From positions 62,001 to 126,000 of the forward strand of contig NZ_CAMFJF010000003.1 of the NCBI RefSeq assembly GCF_945956895.1: a stretch of DNA of 64,000 nucleotides, read 5' to 3'. The notes under the pieces are model-generated. The model saw only the letters and a program-made list of their open reading frames with translations, was not told where the DNA came from and searched no databases. This DNA is from an uncultured Allobosea sp. Lineage in GTDB: Bacteria; Pseudomonadota; Alphaproteobacteria; Rhizobiales; Beijerinckiaceae. Below are positions 1-9,153 of the stretch, piece by piece; positions within the stretch are counted from its first letter, which is position 1; the number at the start of each line of letters is the position of its first letter. A program made the translations under genes and the position numbers.

Positions 1-615
1 GACGTGCTCGTCCTGCCGACGCAGGCCGTCTGCAAGTCGAACGAGCACCTGCATTCGCCCGGCACGGTCACCATCGGCTGGGAGAGCGCGATCCGTTCCT
101 GGATCGAGATCGGCGAGAGCGTGAAGCGGGCGGGCCTGCGCAAGCTCGTGCTGATCACCTCGCATGGCGGCAATGTCGACCCGATGAAGATCGTGGCGCG
201 GGAGCTGCGCGTCGATCACGGCATGCTCGCCATCTGCACGGCCTGGATGTCCTTCGGCCTGCCAGAGGGGCTCTTTGGCGAGCTCGATATCCGCCACGGC
301 ATCCATGGCGGTGATGTCGAGACCTCGCTGATGCTGCATTTCCGGCCCGACCTCGTCGACATGGGCAAAGCCGCACTGTTCAAGCCGCATACCGTGACGA
401 TGGCCGAAGAAGGCTACACTCATCTGCGCCCGACCGGCCCGCATGCCTTCGCCTGGATGGCGCAGGATGTTAACCGCGCGGGTGCCGCGGGCAATGCCAG
501 TCTCGCGACCGCCGCGAAGGGCAAGGCGACGGCAGCGTTGCAGGCGCGGGGCTTCGCCAAGTTGATGGCCGACGTCGCGCGGATGCCGCTCGATACGCTC
601 TACAAGGCGGGCTGA
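1..615 (+). CDS. Creatininase (creatinine amidohydrolase) family protein, 5'-truncated by window edge
   Basis: ORF 4..615 open to the window start; motifs SNEHLHSPGTVTIG, LITSHGGNVDPMK and GIHGGDVETSLML typical of the creatininase family. Confidence 0.85.
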   Translation, partial: DVLVLPTQAVCKSNEHLHSPGTVTIGWESAIRSWIEIGESVKRAGLRKLVLITSHGGNVDPMKIVARELRVDHGMLAICTAWMSFGLPEGLFGELDIRHGIHGGDVETSLMLHFRPDLVDMGKAALFKPHTVTMAEEGYTHLRPTGPHAFAWMAQDVNRAGAAGNASLATAAKGKATAALQARGFAKLMADVARMPLDTLYKAG

Positions 616-618
616 GCC

Positions 619-1074
619 TCACTCGGGATCGAGGAGGCGCGGCCCCGGCCCCTCCTCGGCCAGGCGATCGAGCGGGTTGTGCAACGGGCAATCCCGTACC
701 GAGAGGCAACCGCAGCCGATGCAGCCGTTCAGATGATCGCGCAATCGCGTCAGCCGGTCGATGCGGCGTTCCAGTTCCTGCTTCCAGGCGGATGAAAGCC
801 GCGTCCAATCCGCGACGGTCGGGGTGCGTTCCTGTGGCAAGGCCTTGAAGGCCTCGCGGATGGTCTTCAGCGGGATGCCGGCGCGCTGCGCCACCTTGAT
901 GATCGCGACCCGGCGCAGCACCTCGCGGGCATAGCGGCGCTGGTTGCCCCGCGTCCGATGGCTGCGGATCAGCCCTTCCGCCTCGTAGAAATGCAATGCC
1001 GAGACCGCGAGCCCGCTGCGGCGGGCGACGTCGCCGACGCTGAGCTCGCCCGGCAAACGCGCCTGCTGGGACAT
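619..1074 (-). CDS. soxR: Redox-sensitive MerR-family transcriptional activator SoxR
   Basis: N-terminal MerR HTH ([26 protein letters not shown]) and C-terminal [2Fe-2S] cysteine cluster [14 protein letters not shown]. Confidence 0.95.
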   Translation of the reverse strand: MSQQARLPGELSVGDVARRSGLAVSALHFYEAEGLIRSHRTRGNQRRYAREVLRRVAIIKVAQRAGIPLKTIREAFKALPQERTPTVADWTRLSSAWKQELERRIDRLTRLRDHLNGCIGCGCLSVRDCPLHNPLDRLAEEGPGPRLLDPE

Positions 1075-1086
1075 TGGGAACGCCTC

Positions 1087-1117
1087 TTGACCTGAACCTT
1101 ACTTGAGGTTCTATAAG
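1087..1117 (+). promoter_or_regulatory. SoxR-type promoter with over-long 19-bp spacer and dyad operator
   Basis: TTGACC (1087-1092) - 19 bp - TATAAG (1112-1117) with dyad ACCTgAAccttacTTgAGGT between -35 and -10, in the soxR/flavin reductase divergent region. Confidence 0.85.
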
Positions 1118-1150
1118 CCGCGCTCCCGTGATGCAAACCGGAGCGTTTCC

Positions 1151-1744
1151 ATGCACCAGAAGGTCGATACACGGATCAGGCTCGCCCTGATCTACGGCAG
1201 CAACCGCGAAGGCCGCTTCTGCGACAAGGTCGCTGGCTGGGCGATCTCGCAGATCGCGGGCGACGGCCCGTTCGACCTTGCGATCGTCGATCCCGGCGAG
1301 ATCGACCTGCCGCCGCGCCATGTCAGCGGCAAGCACCCTGCCCTCGAAGAACTGCGGCAGGTCATCGGCTGGGCCGACGGCTTCGTCGTGGTGACGCCGG
1401 AATACAATCGCGGCTATCCGGCGATCCTGAAGTTCCTGATCGACGCGGTCGGGCCGGAATGGCGCGGCAAGCCGGTCGGCTTCGTCTCCTATGGCGGCAT
1501 CTCGGGCGGCCTGCGTGCCGTCGAGCAATTGCGCCTCGTCTTCGGGGAGCTGCATGCCGCGCCGATCCGTGATGGCGTCGCCTTCGCCGATATCTGGAGC
1601 CGCTTCGACGCGGAAGGCGCCCTGCTCAATGCCGACCGCGCCGAGCAGGCGATGGCAACGATGCTGGCGCAATTGCACTGGTGGGCGAGCGCGCTGCGCA
1701 AGGCGCGCGAGGAGGTGCCTTACGGCCAGTTCGCGGCAGCCTGA
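1151..1744 (+). CDS. NAD(P)H-dependent FMN reductase (flavodoxin-like fold)
   Basis: IYGSNREGRFCDKVAGW, VVVTPEYNRGYPAILKFLIDAV, GFVSYGGISGGLRAVEQLR; start chosen at MHQK downstream of the SoxR promoter. Confidence 0.9.
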   Translation: MHQKVDTRIRLALIYGSNREGRFCDKVAGWAISQIAGDGPFDLAIVDPGEIDLPPRHVSGKHPALEELRQVIGWADGFVVVTPEYNRGYPAILKFLIDAVGPEWRGKPVGFVSYGGISGGLRAVEQLRLVFGELHAAPIRDGVAFADIWSRFDAEGALLNADRAEQAMATMLAQLHWWASALRKAREEVPYGQFAAA

Positions 1745-1827
1745 TACGTCACGCGAACGTGGAAAGAGCTTCACAAATCCGAACTGGTCTCCTGGTGGCG
1801 GGATGCGGAACAATGTCCGTCCCGAGA

Positions 1828-1870
1828 CTAGATCGTCGTGCGTCCTGGCGGATGCAAAGCGACGATCTAG
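1828..1870. repeat. Inverted repeat (11-bp arms CTAGATCGTCG / CGACGATCTAG)
   Basis: Arms at 1828-1838 and 1860-1870, directly before the 1883-1928 palindrome. Confidence 0.7.
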
Positions 1871-1882
1871 CTCTTTGTCATC

Positions 1883-1928
1883 GCATCGGATTCTTCCGAA
1901 AAGTGGTCCCCACTTTTCGGTCCGATGC
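1883..1928. repeat. Family G palindromic repeat (GCATCGGA...CCGAAAAGTGG...CCACTTTTCGG...TCCGATGC), copy 1
   Basis: Nested dyads; second copy at 43374-43424. Confidence 0.85.
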
Positions 1929-1945
1929 AGGAGGAGCCGACGGAT

Positions 1946-2710
1946 ATGAAGCTCAAACTTCTCCGCAACGCGACGCTGAAGCTCATATACGGCGGCAGGA
2001 CCTTCCTGATCGATCCGGATTTCGGCCCGCGCCATAGCCGCCGCTCCTTCACCGGGCGCTCGGAGAACCCGATGGTCGAGCTGCCCGAGCCGATCGAGGA
2101 CATCATCGCCGGCGTCGACACCGTCATCGTCTCGCATCTCCATGCCGATCATTTCGACGAGGTCGCCAAGGAGCGCGTGCCGAAGGGCCTGCCGATCATC
2201 TGCCGACCGGGCGACGAGGCTGCGATTGCGCAGGCGGGCTTCTCCTCGATCACGGCGATCGACTGCTATGTCCGACTGGGGCCAATCATCCTGAAGCGGC
2301 ACCCGGCGCAGCACGGCACCGGTGCCGTCGTCGACAAGATGGGGCCGGTAATGGGCCTGAGCTTCGAGGCGCCGGGCGAACCGACGCTCTACTGGTGCGG
2401 CGACAGCGTGCTCTATCCGCCCCTGCGCGACGCCGCGACAGCAACAGGGCCGGACGTCATCGTCACGCATTCCTGCGGGGCGAAATGGGACGACACGCTG
2501 ATCGTGATGGACGACACGCAGACGCTCGATCTCGCCGAAGCCTTCCCGCGCGCGACGGTGATCGCCACGCATATGGAAGCGCTTGATCACGCCACCGTCA
2601 GCCGCGCGGCTTTGCGCAAAGCGGCCAAGGAGCGCGGCGTCGACATGCAGCGCCTGCGCATCCCCGCCGATGGCGAGACGATCGAGCTCGGCGTGCCCGC
2701 GCTGGTTTAG
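1946..2710 (+). CDS. MBL-fold metallo-hydrolase (UlaG-like)
   Basis: VIVSHLHADHFDEVA metal-binding motif; start MKLKLLRNATLK preceded by GGAGGAG. Confidence 0.88.
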   Translation: MKLKLLRNATLKLIYGGRTFLIDPDFGPRHSRRSFTGRSENPMVELPEPIEDIIAGVDTVIVSHLHADHFDEVAKERVPKGLPIICRPGDEAAIAQAGFSSITAIDCYVRLGPIILKRHPAQHGTGAVVDKMGPVMGLSFEAPGEPTLYWCGDSVLYPPLRDAATATGPDVIVTHSCGAKWDDTLIVMDDTQTLDLAEAFPRATVIATHMEALDHATVSRAALRKAAKERGVDMQRLRIPADGETIELGVPALV

Positions 2711-2790
2711 GCGCTCAGTGACAAGATCAAACGCGGGATCCCCTCTCCTTACAGGAGAGGATTCCCCGCGCCTTTGTCGTCAGGGTCTGA

Positions 2791-2816
2791 TCAGGCGAGG
2801 CACCTGCCTCGCCTGA
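2791..2816. terminator. Bidirectional hairpin between convergent genes
   Basis: Perfect stem TCAGGCGAGGC-ACCT-GCCTCGCCTGA between convergent MBL and matB genes. Confidence 0.55.
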
Positions 2817-2834
2817 TAATGACGCGCGGAGCCG

Positions 2835-4364
2835 TTATTCCCCTGCCTTCAGCTGCTTGGCGTAGATGTCCTTGTACTGCTCGCGCAGCAGGTTCTTCTG
2901 CACCTTGCCCATGGTGTTGCGCGGCAATTCGGCGACGACGAAGACCTGCTTGGGCTGCTTGAACTTGGCAAGCCGCTGCTCCAGCGCCGTGGCGATGCCC
3001 TTCGCGGTGATCTCGGCGCCGGGCTTGCAGACCACGACGGCGGTGACGCCCTCGCCGAAATCCGGATGCGGCAGGCCGATGACGGCGCTCTCGATCACGC
3101 CGGGCATCTCGTCGATCTCGGTTTCGACTTCCTTCGGATAGACATTGTAGCCGCCGGTGATGATCAGATCCTTGCCGCGCCCGACGATATGGACGTAGCC
3201 GGCGGGATCGATCTTGCCGAGATCGCCGGTGATGAAGAAGCCGTCGGCCCTGAACTCGGCCTTGGTCTTCTCGGGATTGCGCCAGTAACCCTTGAAGACG
3301 TTCGGGCCCTTGACCTCGATCATGCCAATCTCGTCGCGGGCGATCTCCTTGCCGGTCTCGGGGTCGACGACACGCGCCGAGACGCCCGGCAGCGGGAAGC
3401 CGACCGTGCCGGCCACCCGATCCCCCTCATAGGGATTCGAAGTGTTCATGTTGGTCTCGGTCATGCCGTAGCGCTCGAGGATGGCGTGGCCGGTGCGGGC
3501 GCTCCACTCGCGATGCGTCTCGGCCAGCAGCGGCGCCGAGCCGGAAACGAAGAGGCGCATATGCTTCGTCGCCTCCTTGGTCAGGTGGGCATCCTGCAAA
3601 AGCCGCACGTAGAAGGTCGGCACGCCCATCATGCTCGTCACTTGGGGCAGATATTTGAAGACCTGCTCGGGATCGAACTTAGGCAGCAGGATCATCGAGG
3701 CGCCGGACAGCAGGATCACGTTGGTCGCGACGAAGAGACCGTGGGTATGGAAGATCGGCAGGGCGTGCAGCAGCACATCGCCCTTCGTGAAGCGCCAGTA
3801 GTCGACCAGCGCCAGCGCGTTGGACGACAGGTTGTCGTGGCTCAGCATCGCGCCCTTGGAGCGGCCGGTCGTGCCGGAGGTGTAGAGGATGGCAGCAAGA
3901 TCGTCCGGCCCGCGCGCGACATCGGTGAAATCGCTCGAGGCGGCATTCGCCTTGTCGAGCAGGCTGCCGGCTCCGATGCCGAGCGTCTCCAGCTTGGCGC
4001 CGGCCTTCTCGGCATAGGGACGCAGCGCTTCGGCCCTGGCGGGATCGCAGACGAAGATGGCGGGCTCGGCATCGCCCAGGAAATACTCGATCTCGGCCGG
4101 AGTGTAGGCGGTGTTGAGCGGCAGGAAGATCGCGCCGGCCCGGACGGTGCCGAGATAGAGCATCAGCGCCTCGAAGCTCTTCTCGACCTGGACGGCGACG
4201 CGGTCGCCCGGCTTGACGCCAAGCCCGACGAGAGCGTCCGCGAAGCGCGCGGAAACCGCGACCATGTCGCCATAGGAGAAACGCCGGCCGTCATCGAGCA
4301 GCGCGAAGGGCGCATCCGGCGCCGGCATGCGCGAGCGGATCAGGTCGAAGAGATGATTGCCCAT
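2835..4364 (-). CDS. matB: Malonyl-CoA synthetase (AMP-dependent synthetase/ligase)
   Basis: AMP-binding motif YTSGTTGRSKGAMLSH, ERYGMTETNMNTSNPYEG, TGDLGKIDPAGYVHIVGRGKDLIITGGYNVYPKEVE; neighbour of malonyl-CoA decarboxylase. Confidence 0.93.
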   Translation of the reverse strand: MGNHLFDLIRSRMPAPDAPFALLDDGRRFSYGDMVAVSARFADALVGLGVKPGDRVAVQVEKSFEALMLYLGTVRAGAIFLPLNTAYTPAEIEYFLGDAEPAIFVCDPARAEALRPYAEKAGAKLETLGIGAGSLLDKANAASSDFTDVARGPDDLAAILYTSGTTGRSKGAMLSHDNLSSNALALVDYWRFTKGDVLLHALPIFHTHGLFVATNVILLSGASMILLPKFDPEQVFKYLPQVTSMMGVPTFYVRLLQDAHLTKEATKHMRLFVSGSAPLLAETHREWSARTGHAILERYGMTETNMNTSNPYEGDRVAGTVGFPLPGVSARVVDPETGKEIARDEIGMIEVKGPNVFKGYWRNPEKTKAEFRADGFFITGDLGKIDPAGYVHIVGRGKDLIITGGYNVYPKEVETEIDEMPGVIESAVIGLPHPDFGEGVTAVVVCKPGAEITAKGIATALEQRLAKFKQPKQVFVVAELPRNTMGKVQKNLLREQYKDIYAKQLKAGE

Positions 4365-4405
4365 GATTTCGGGTCCTTTCAGGCGTTTCCGTCTCGGTAA
4401 ACTAC

Positions 4406-4520
4406 AGCCCTCATCCTGAGGAGGCCCGCAGGGCCGTCTCGAAGGATGCTCCAGATTACTCCGGAGCCTCCTGAAACATCCTTCGAGACGCCGCTGACGC
4501 GGCTCCTCAGGATGAGGGCT
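4406..4520. repeat. Family A palindromic repeat, copy A1 (AGCCCTCATCCTGAGGAG...CTCCTCAGGATGAGGGCT), empty loop
   Basis: Two inverted arms about 50 bp each; lies between matA and matB. Confidence 0.93.
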
Positions 4521-4539
4521 GAGGGGATTTGCATCGCAC

Positions 4540-5874
4540 TCAACTCGTAGCAGGGCGCAGCAGCTTGCGCACGCCCGACGAGGCCACCACCGTGTTGCGG
4601 GTGGCGAAGGCCTCGTGGTTTGTCTCGATGTCGTCGAGGTCGTAGCGGTAATTCACCATCACGCCATGCGACTCGCGCAGGCCCCGTGCCGAGAGATTGC
4701 CACCGACATTGATCCGCTCCAACCGCGCGCCATTGCCGAGATGGAAGCGCGCGACCGGGTCGATGACCCGGCCCGACGCGGTGCGTGCCCGCAGCATGTA
4801 TTGCGCCATCATCTGGCCGAGCAGCTTGTCGCGGCGCGCCTTCGTCACATCGTCGAGCGAGATCGTCTCGCCGGCCGGGCGGGCAAGCTCGGAGCGCTCC
4901 TCGTTGGTGAGGACGAGATCGCCGGATTCTTCCGCGATGCCGACCAGCCAGCGGGCGAAACCCGGCACCGGCGAGAGCGTGACGAAGGTATCGAGCCCCG
5001 GCAATTCGCGCTTCAGGTCCTCGGCCACCTGCTTGATCAGGAAATTGCCGAAAGAAATGCCGCGCAGCCCCTCCTGGCAATTCGAGATCGAATAGAACAC
5101 CGCCGTCGTCGCAGCCTGAGCCGGCAGGATCGCCCGCTCGGGCTCCAGCACCTCTCCGATGCTGCGCGGGGTATCGCCGGTCAACGCGACCTCGACGAAG
5201 ATCAGGGGGTCGTCGACAAGCTGGGGATGGAAGAAGGCGAAGCAGCGCCGGTCAGCCGGCTCCAGCCGGCGCCTCAGATCGTCCCAGCCCTGGATCTCGT
5301 GCACCGCCTCGTAGCGGATGATCTTCTCCAGCACGTTGGCCGGCGTGCGCCAGTCGATGCGACGCAGGACGAGGAAGCCGCGGTTGAACCAGGAGCCGAA
5401 GAGATGGCGGAAATCGTCGTCGATGCCCTTCAGCTCGGGCTCCGCCGCCATCGCCTCGAACAGGGCCTCGCGCATCCGCACCAGCACATGCGTGCCCTCG
5501 GGCGCAAGGTTCAGGCGACGAAACAGTTCCTGCCGGCGCGGCTCGGACGCCTGATGCAGGGCCGCGACGGTCGCCGGGGCTGGCTTGGCGCGATAGGCCT
5601 CGATCGCCTGATCGAGTCGGTCGTGATCGGGGCCGAAGCGCTCCTGCAGCATATTGAAGAAGGCGAGCCGGCCGGGCTTGTCGAGCCCCTGCCAGGCCTC
5701 CAGCACGGCCTGCGCCAGCGCCATGCCCGAAGCCTCGCCGCGGCCGGAGAGCAGGTCCTCGCAGAGCTTGTCGATCGGGCGCGAGCGGTTCCCCAGGAAA
5801 CGCTCGAAGCCGATCAGCGCGCGGCCGCGATCCGCCACGTTGGTCAGAAGTTCGCCGAGAAATGCCATGTCCAT
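4540..5874 (-). CDS. matA: Malonyl-CoA decarboxylase
   Basis: FFHPQLVDDPLIFVEVALTGD, ATTAVFYSISNCQEGLRGISFGNFLIKQV, TLSPVPGFARWL are hallmark MCD motifs. Confidence 0.95.
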   Translation of the reverse strand: MDMAFLGELLTNVADRGRALIGFERFLGNRSRPIDKLCEDLLSGRGEASGMALAQAVLEAWQGLDKPGRLAFFNMLQERFGPDHDRLDQAIEAYRAKPAPATVAALHQASEPRRQELFRRLNLAPEGTHVLVRMREALFEAMAAEPELKGIDDDFRHLFGSWFNRGFLVLRRIDWRTPANVLEKIIRYEAVHEIQGWDDLRRRLEPADRRCFAFFHPQLVDDPLIFVEVALTGDTPRSIGEVLEPERAILPAQAATTAVFYSISNCQEGLRGISFGNFLIKQVAEDLKRELPGLDTFVTLSPVPGFARWLVGIAEESGDLVLTNEERSELARPAGETISLDDVTKARRDKLLGQMMAQYMLRARTASGRVIDPVARFHLGNGARLERINVGGNLSARGLRESHGVMVNYRYDLDDIETNHEAFATRNTVVASSGVRKLLRPATS

Positions 5875-5932
5875 GCCGGCTCCCAGTTCGCAGGCTGATC
5901 CTATACGAGATTCAGCGCAGGCAAATCGGGCA

Positions 5933-7204
5933 TCAGCGCAGCAGGTTCCAGGCTTTCAGGAAGAAATCCGGCGCGCCGAAATTGCCGGATTTCAGCGCGA
6001 CGACCATCTCCGGCCCGTCAACGACGCGCGTCCAGGGCACGCCGGGGTCGATTTCAGGGCCGATTTCCAGCGTGCGGATGCCAAGACCGAGCACGGTCGC
6101 ACCGGAGGTTTCGCCACCAGCGACCAGAAGCCGCGTCACGCCACCTTCGGACAACCGGCGCGCCAGCTCGGCGAAGGCGTGCTCCACGATGCTGCCGGCC
6201 TTCTCGCGACCAAGCTTGTCCTGCACCAACGCGACCTCGGACGGGTCGTCGCTGGAATAGACGAGGAACGGCTTGTCGGCCGGCTGCGCCAGCGCCCAGG
6301 CGGCGAGGCCGGCGGCATCCTGCCGGCCATCGGCCAGCGCGAAGGGATCGACCTTCAACGCGGGGTAGCCCGCCTCCAACGCCGCCTTGATCTGGCCGCG
6401 CGTCGCAGTCGAGCAGCTGCCGGAGATGATGCCGGCGCGTCCGGCGGGCGCCTTCAGGTCCTGCGGGCCAGGTCGCTCCGGCAGCAGGCCGGCGCGGCGG
6501 AAATTCTGTGGCAGGCCCATGGCAATGCCCGAGCCGCCGGTCAGCAGGACATGCTCGGACACGGCATGGCCGAGCGTCATCAAATCCTCGTTGGTCAGCG
6601 CGTCGGTGACGGCATAGCGGATGCCATCGGCCTCAAGCTTCGCGAGGCGCGCCTTCACGGCGGTGGGACCGGCGAGCACGGTGGCGTAGTCGACGAGGCC
6701 GGTTTCGGTCTTTGCCTGCGCGGACATCAATCGCATCAGGTTCGAATCCCGCATCGGCGTCAGCGGGTGGTCCTTCATCGAACTTTCGTGCAGCGGCACC
6801 GCGCCGACGAAGAGATAGCCCTGATAGATCGAGCGGCCATTGGCCGGGAAAGCCGGGCAGACGATGGCGAGCCCGGCACCAAGGCGCTCGGCCAGCGCAT
6901 TCGCCACCGGCCCGATATTGCCCTCCGCCGTCGAATCGAAGGTCGAGCAGTATTTGAACAGGATCTGGCGCGCGCCGGCCGCGAGCAGCGCCTCGCAGGC
7001 AGCAAGCGAATCCGCCACGGCCTCGACAACCGGATTGGTCCGCGACTTCAGCGCGACGACAATCGCATCGGCCTCCGGCAGGGCGGAGCCGGCCGGGGGC
7101 ACGCCGATGACCTGGACGGTGCGCATGCCCGCGCGGTTCAGCATCAACGCGACATCGGTCGCGCCCGTCATGTCGTCGGCGATCACGCCCAGCAGCATAC
7201 CCAA
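5933..7204 (-). CDS. Four-carbon acid sugar kinase family protein (3-oxo-tetronate kinase, OtnK-like)
   Basis: GVIADDMTGATDVALMLNRAGM, FKYCSTFDSTAEGNIGPV, LLVAGGETSGATVLGLGI. Confidence 0.9.
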   Translation of the reverse strand: MGMLLGVIADDMTGATDVALMLNRAGMRTVQVIGVPPAGSALPEADAIVVALKSRTNPVVEAVADSLAACEALLAAGARQILFKYCSTFDSTAEGNIGPVANALAERLGAGLAIVCPAFPANGRSIYQGYLFVGAVPLHESSMKDHPLTPMRDSNLMRLMSAQAKTETGLVDYATVLAGPTAVKARLAKLEADGIRYAVTDALTNEDLMTLGHAVSEHVLLTGGSGIAMGLPQNFRRAGLLPERPGPQDLKAPAGRAGIISGSCSTATRGQIKAALEAGYPALKVDPFALADGRQDAAGLAAWALAQPADKPFLVYSSDDPSEVALVQDKLGREKAGSIVEHAFAELARRLSEGGVTRLLVAGGETSGATVLGLGIRTLEIGPEIDPGVPWTRVVDGPEMVVALKSGNFGAPDFFLKAWNLLR

Positions 7205-7505
7205 TCTCCCTCAAGCCCAGTCGGGTTTCCTGAACGTCCTTTAATCACACTAATCACAGCCGCCCAACGAGGCGACCGCCATGGCCGCATCGTGCACGCC
7301 CGCCACGGACATGGAACCCCGGCTTCCCGCAACGTTGCCTCTGCCCACGCGGCGGGCAGGACTGCCTCAGAATTGATGCGGCGCGTCATCGACGGCGCAC
7401 GCGATCTGAGTCAGTTTAGTGCCACAAGGAACGAATTGAGCAGGACGACCCTCGTGCCAAGCGGCGGGAACGTTCGCCGACACCGTCCGGAACGAGGGGA
7501 CCATC

Positions 7506-9011
7506 ATGAAGCTGTTGAAGGTTGCGATTTCGGCTGCCGCGCTCGCGCTTGCGACGATACCGGCACTGGCCCAGGCCCCGTCGACCCTGCGGATCGGCGT
7601 GCAGGAAGACCCCGACATGCTCGACCCGCACAAGGCACGCACCTTCGTCGGCCGCATCGTCTTCATGGGCCTGTGCGACCGGCTGCTCGACATCACGCCG
7701 GAGCTGAAGCTGGTGCCGCGGCTGGCGACGGAGTGGGGTTTCTCCACCGACGGACTGACGCTGACGATGAAGCTGCGCAGCGACGCCAAGTTCCATGACG
7801 GTGAGAGCTTCAACGCCGAAGCCGCCAAAGCCAATCTCGAGCGCGCGATGACCCTGCCGGATTCGCTGCGCAAATCGGAGCTCGCCTCGGTCGACAAGGT
7901 CGAGGCCCCGGATGCGACGACGCTGGTACTGAAACTGAAGCGGCCCGATGCGACGCTGCTCGCCCAGCTCACCGACCGCGCCGGCATGATGCTCTCGCCC
8001 AAGAGCCTCTCCGGCGATGTCACGGCGAAGCCGATCTGCTCGGGCCCCTACAAATTCGTCGAGCGCGTCCAGAACGACCGGATCGTGCTGGATAAATTCA
8101 AGGAGCACTGGGAAGCAGACAAATACAGCTTCGACCGCATCATCTACCGGTCGATCCCCGATACGACGGTGCGCCTCGCCAATCTGCGTTCGGGCGAACT
8201 CGACATCCTGGAGCGGATGGCGCCGACCGATGTGAAATCGGCTCAGGGAGACAAGTCGCTCAAGGTCATGAGCGTCGCCAATCTCGGCTACCAGGGCATC
8301 ACCGTGAACACCAATAATGGCGAGGCGGCGAAGCAGCCGATCGGCCTGGACAAGCGCATCCGCCAGGCACTCTCGCTCTCGATCGACCGCAAGGTGCTGA
8401 ACGACGCCGTGTTCGACGGGCTCTATGAGCCGATGCTCCAGCCGTTCAACCCCGGCAATCCCTATCTCAGCGCCGATTTCCCGGTGCCGCCCCGCGACGT
8501 CGCCAAGGCGAAGGCGCTGATGAAGGCCGCTGGCACCGAAAAAATCTCGGTCGAGCTTTTCGTTACCAACAATCCGGTCCAGGCGCAGGTCGGCCAGGTG
8601 ATCCAGGCGATGGCGCAGGAGGCCGGCATCGACGTCCAGATCCGCTCGACCGAATTCGCCAGCCAGTTGCGCGACCAGCAGCAGGGCAAGTTCCAGCTCA
8701 GCTTGATCGGCTGGTCCGGCCGGATCGACCCGGACGGTAACATCCACGCCTTCGTCACCACCAAGGGCAACCAGAACGACGGCAAATATTCCAATCCGCA
8801 AGTCGACAAGGAGCTCGACGAAGCACGCACGATCTACGAGCCGGCCGCGCGCAAGAAGCACTACGATGCCGCGCAGAAGATCCTGCAGGACGAGTTGCCG
8901 ATCATTTATCTCTACAACGACAAGCGCTATTTCGCGCTGCGGGCGAACATGCAGGGCTTCGTGATCAACCCGGACGGAATGATCCGGCTCGCAGGGTTGA
9001 AGCGTTCGTGA
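7506..9011 (+). CDS. ABC transporter substrate-binding protein (SBP_bac_5, peptide/nickel type)
   Basis: Signal peptide MKLLKVAISAAALALATIPALAQA; ATEWGFSTDGLTLTMKLRSDAKFHDGESFNAE. Confidence 0.93.
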   Translation: MKLLKVAISAAALALATIPALAQAPSTLRIGVQEDPDMLDPHKARTFVGRIVFMGLCDRLLDITPELKLVPRLATEWGFSTDGLTLTMKLRSDAKFHDGESFNAEAAKANLERAMTLPDSLRKSELASVDKVEAPDATTLVLKLKRPDATLLAQLTDRAGMMLSPKSLSGDVTAKPICSGPYKFVERVQNDRIVLDKFKEHWEADKYSFDRIIYRSIPDTTVRLANLRSGELDILERMAPTDVKSAQGDKSLKVMSVANLGYQGITVNTNNGEAAKQPIGLDKRIRQALSLSIDRKVLNDAVFDGLYEPMLQPFNPGNPYLSADFPVPPRDVAKAKALMKAAGTEKISVELFVTNNPVQAQVGQVIQAMAQEAGIDVQIRSTEFASQLRDQQQGKFQLSLIGWSGRIDPDGNIHAFVTTKGNQNDGKYSNPQVDKELDEARTIYEPAARKKHYDAAQKILQDELPIIYLYNDKRYFALRANMQGFVINPDGMIRLAGLKRS

Positions 9012-9051
9012 GGATCCGCGAGTTGGCAGGCCATGGCGATTCCGCCATGGC

Positions 9052-9140
9052 CGTCATTGCGAGGAGCGTAGCGACGAAGCAATCCAGGGGGACACAGAGC
9101 TCTGCCGCCCCTGGATTGCTTCGCTGCGCTCGCAATGACG
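9052..9140. repeat. Family F palindromic repeat (CGTCATTGCGAGGAGCGTAGCGACGAAGCAATCC...GGATTGCTTCGCTGCGCTCGCAATGACG)
   Basis: Inverted arms visible; between SBP and permease genes. Confidence 0.9.
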
Positions 9141-9153
9141 GTGGGAGCAGCCG

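Noticed and set aside
470-2590. 706-aa minus-strand ORF spanning soxR, FMN reductase and MBL genes
   Set aside because: Overlaps three well-supported genes and has no recognisable domain.
4406-4520. Possible CRISPR or Rho-independent terminator interpretation of the CTCATCCTGAGG repeat
   Set aside because: Only two inverted arms, no regularly spaced direct repeats or spacers; same element occurs at unrelated loci, so a dispersed palindrome is the better call.
6738-6752. tRNA-like T-loop string GGTTCGAATCCCG
   Set aside because: Inside the OtnK-like coding sequence; no acceptor or anticodon stems around it.
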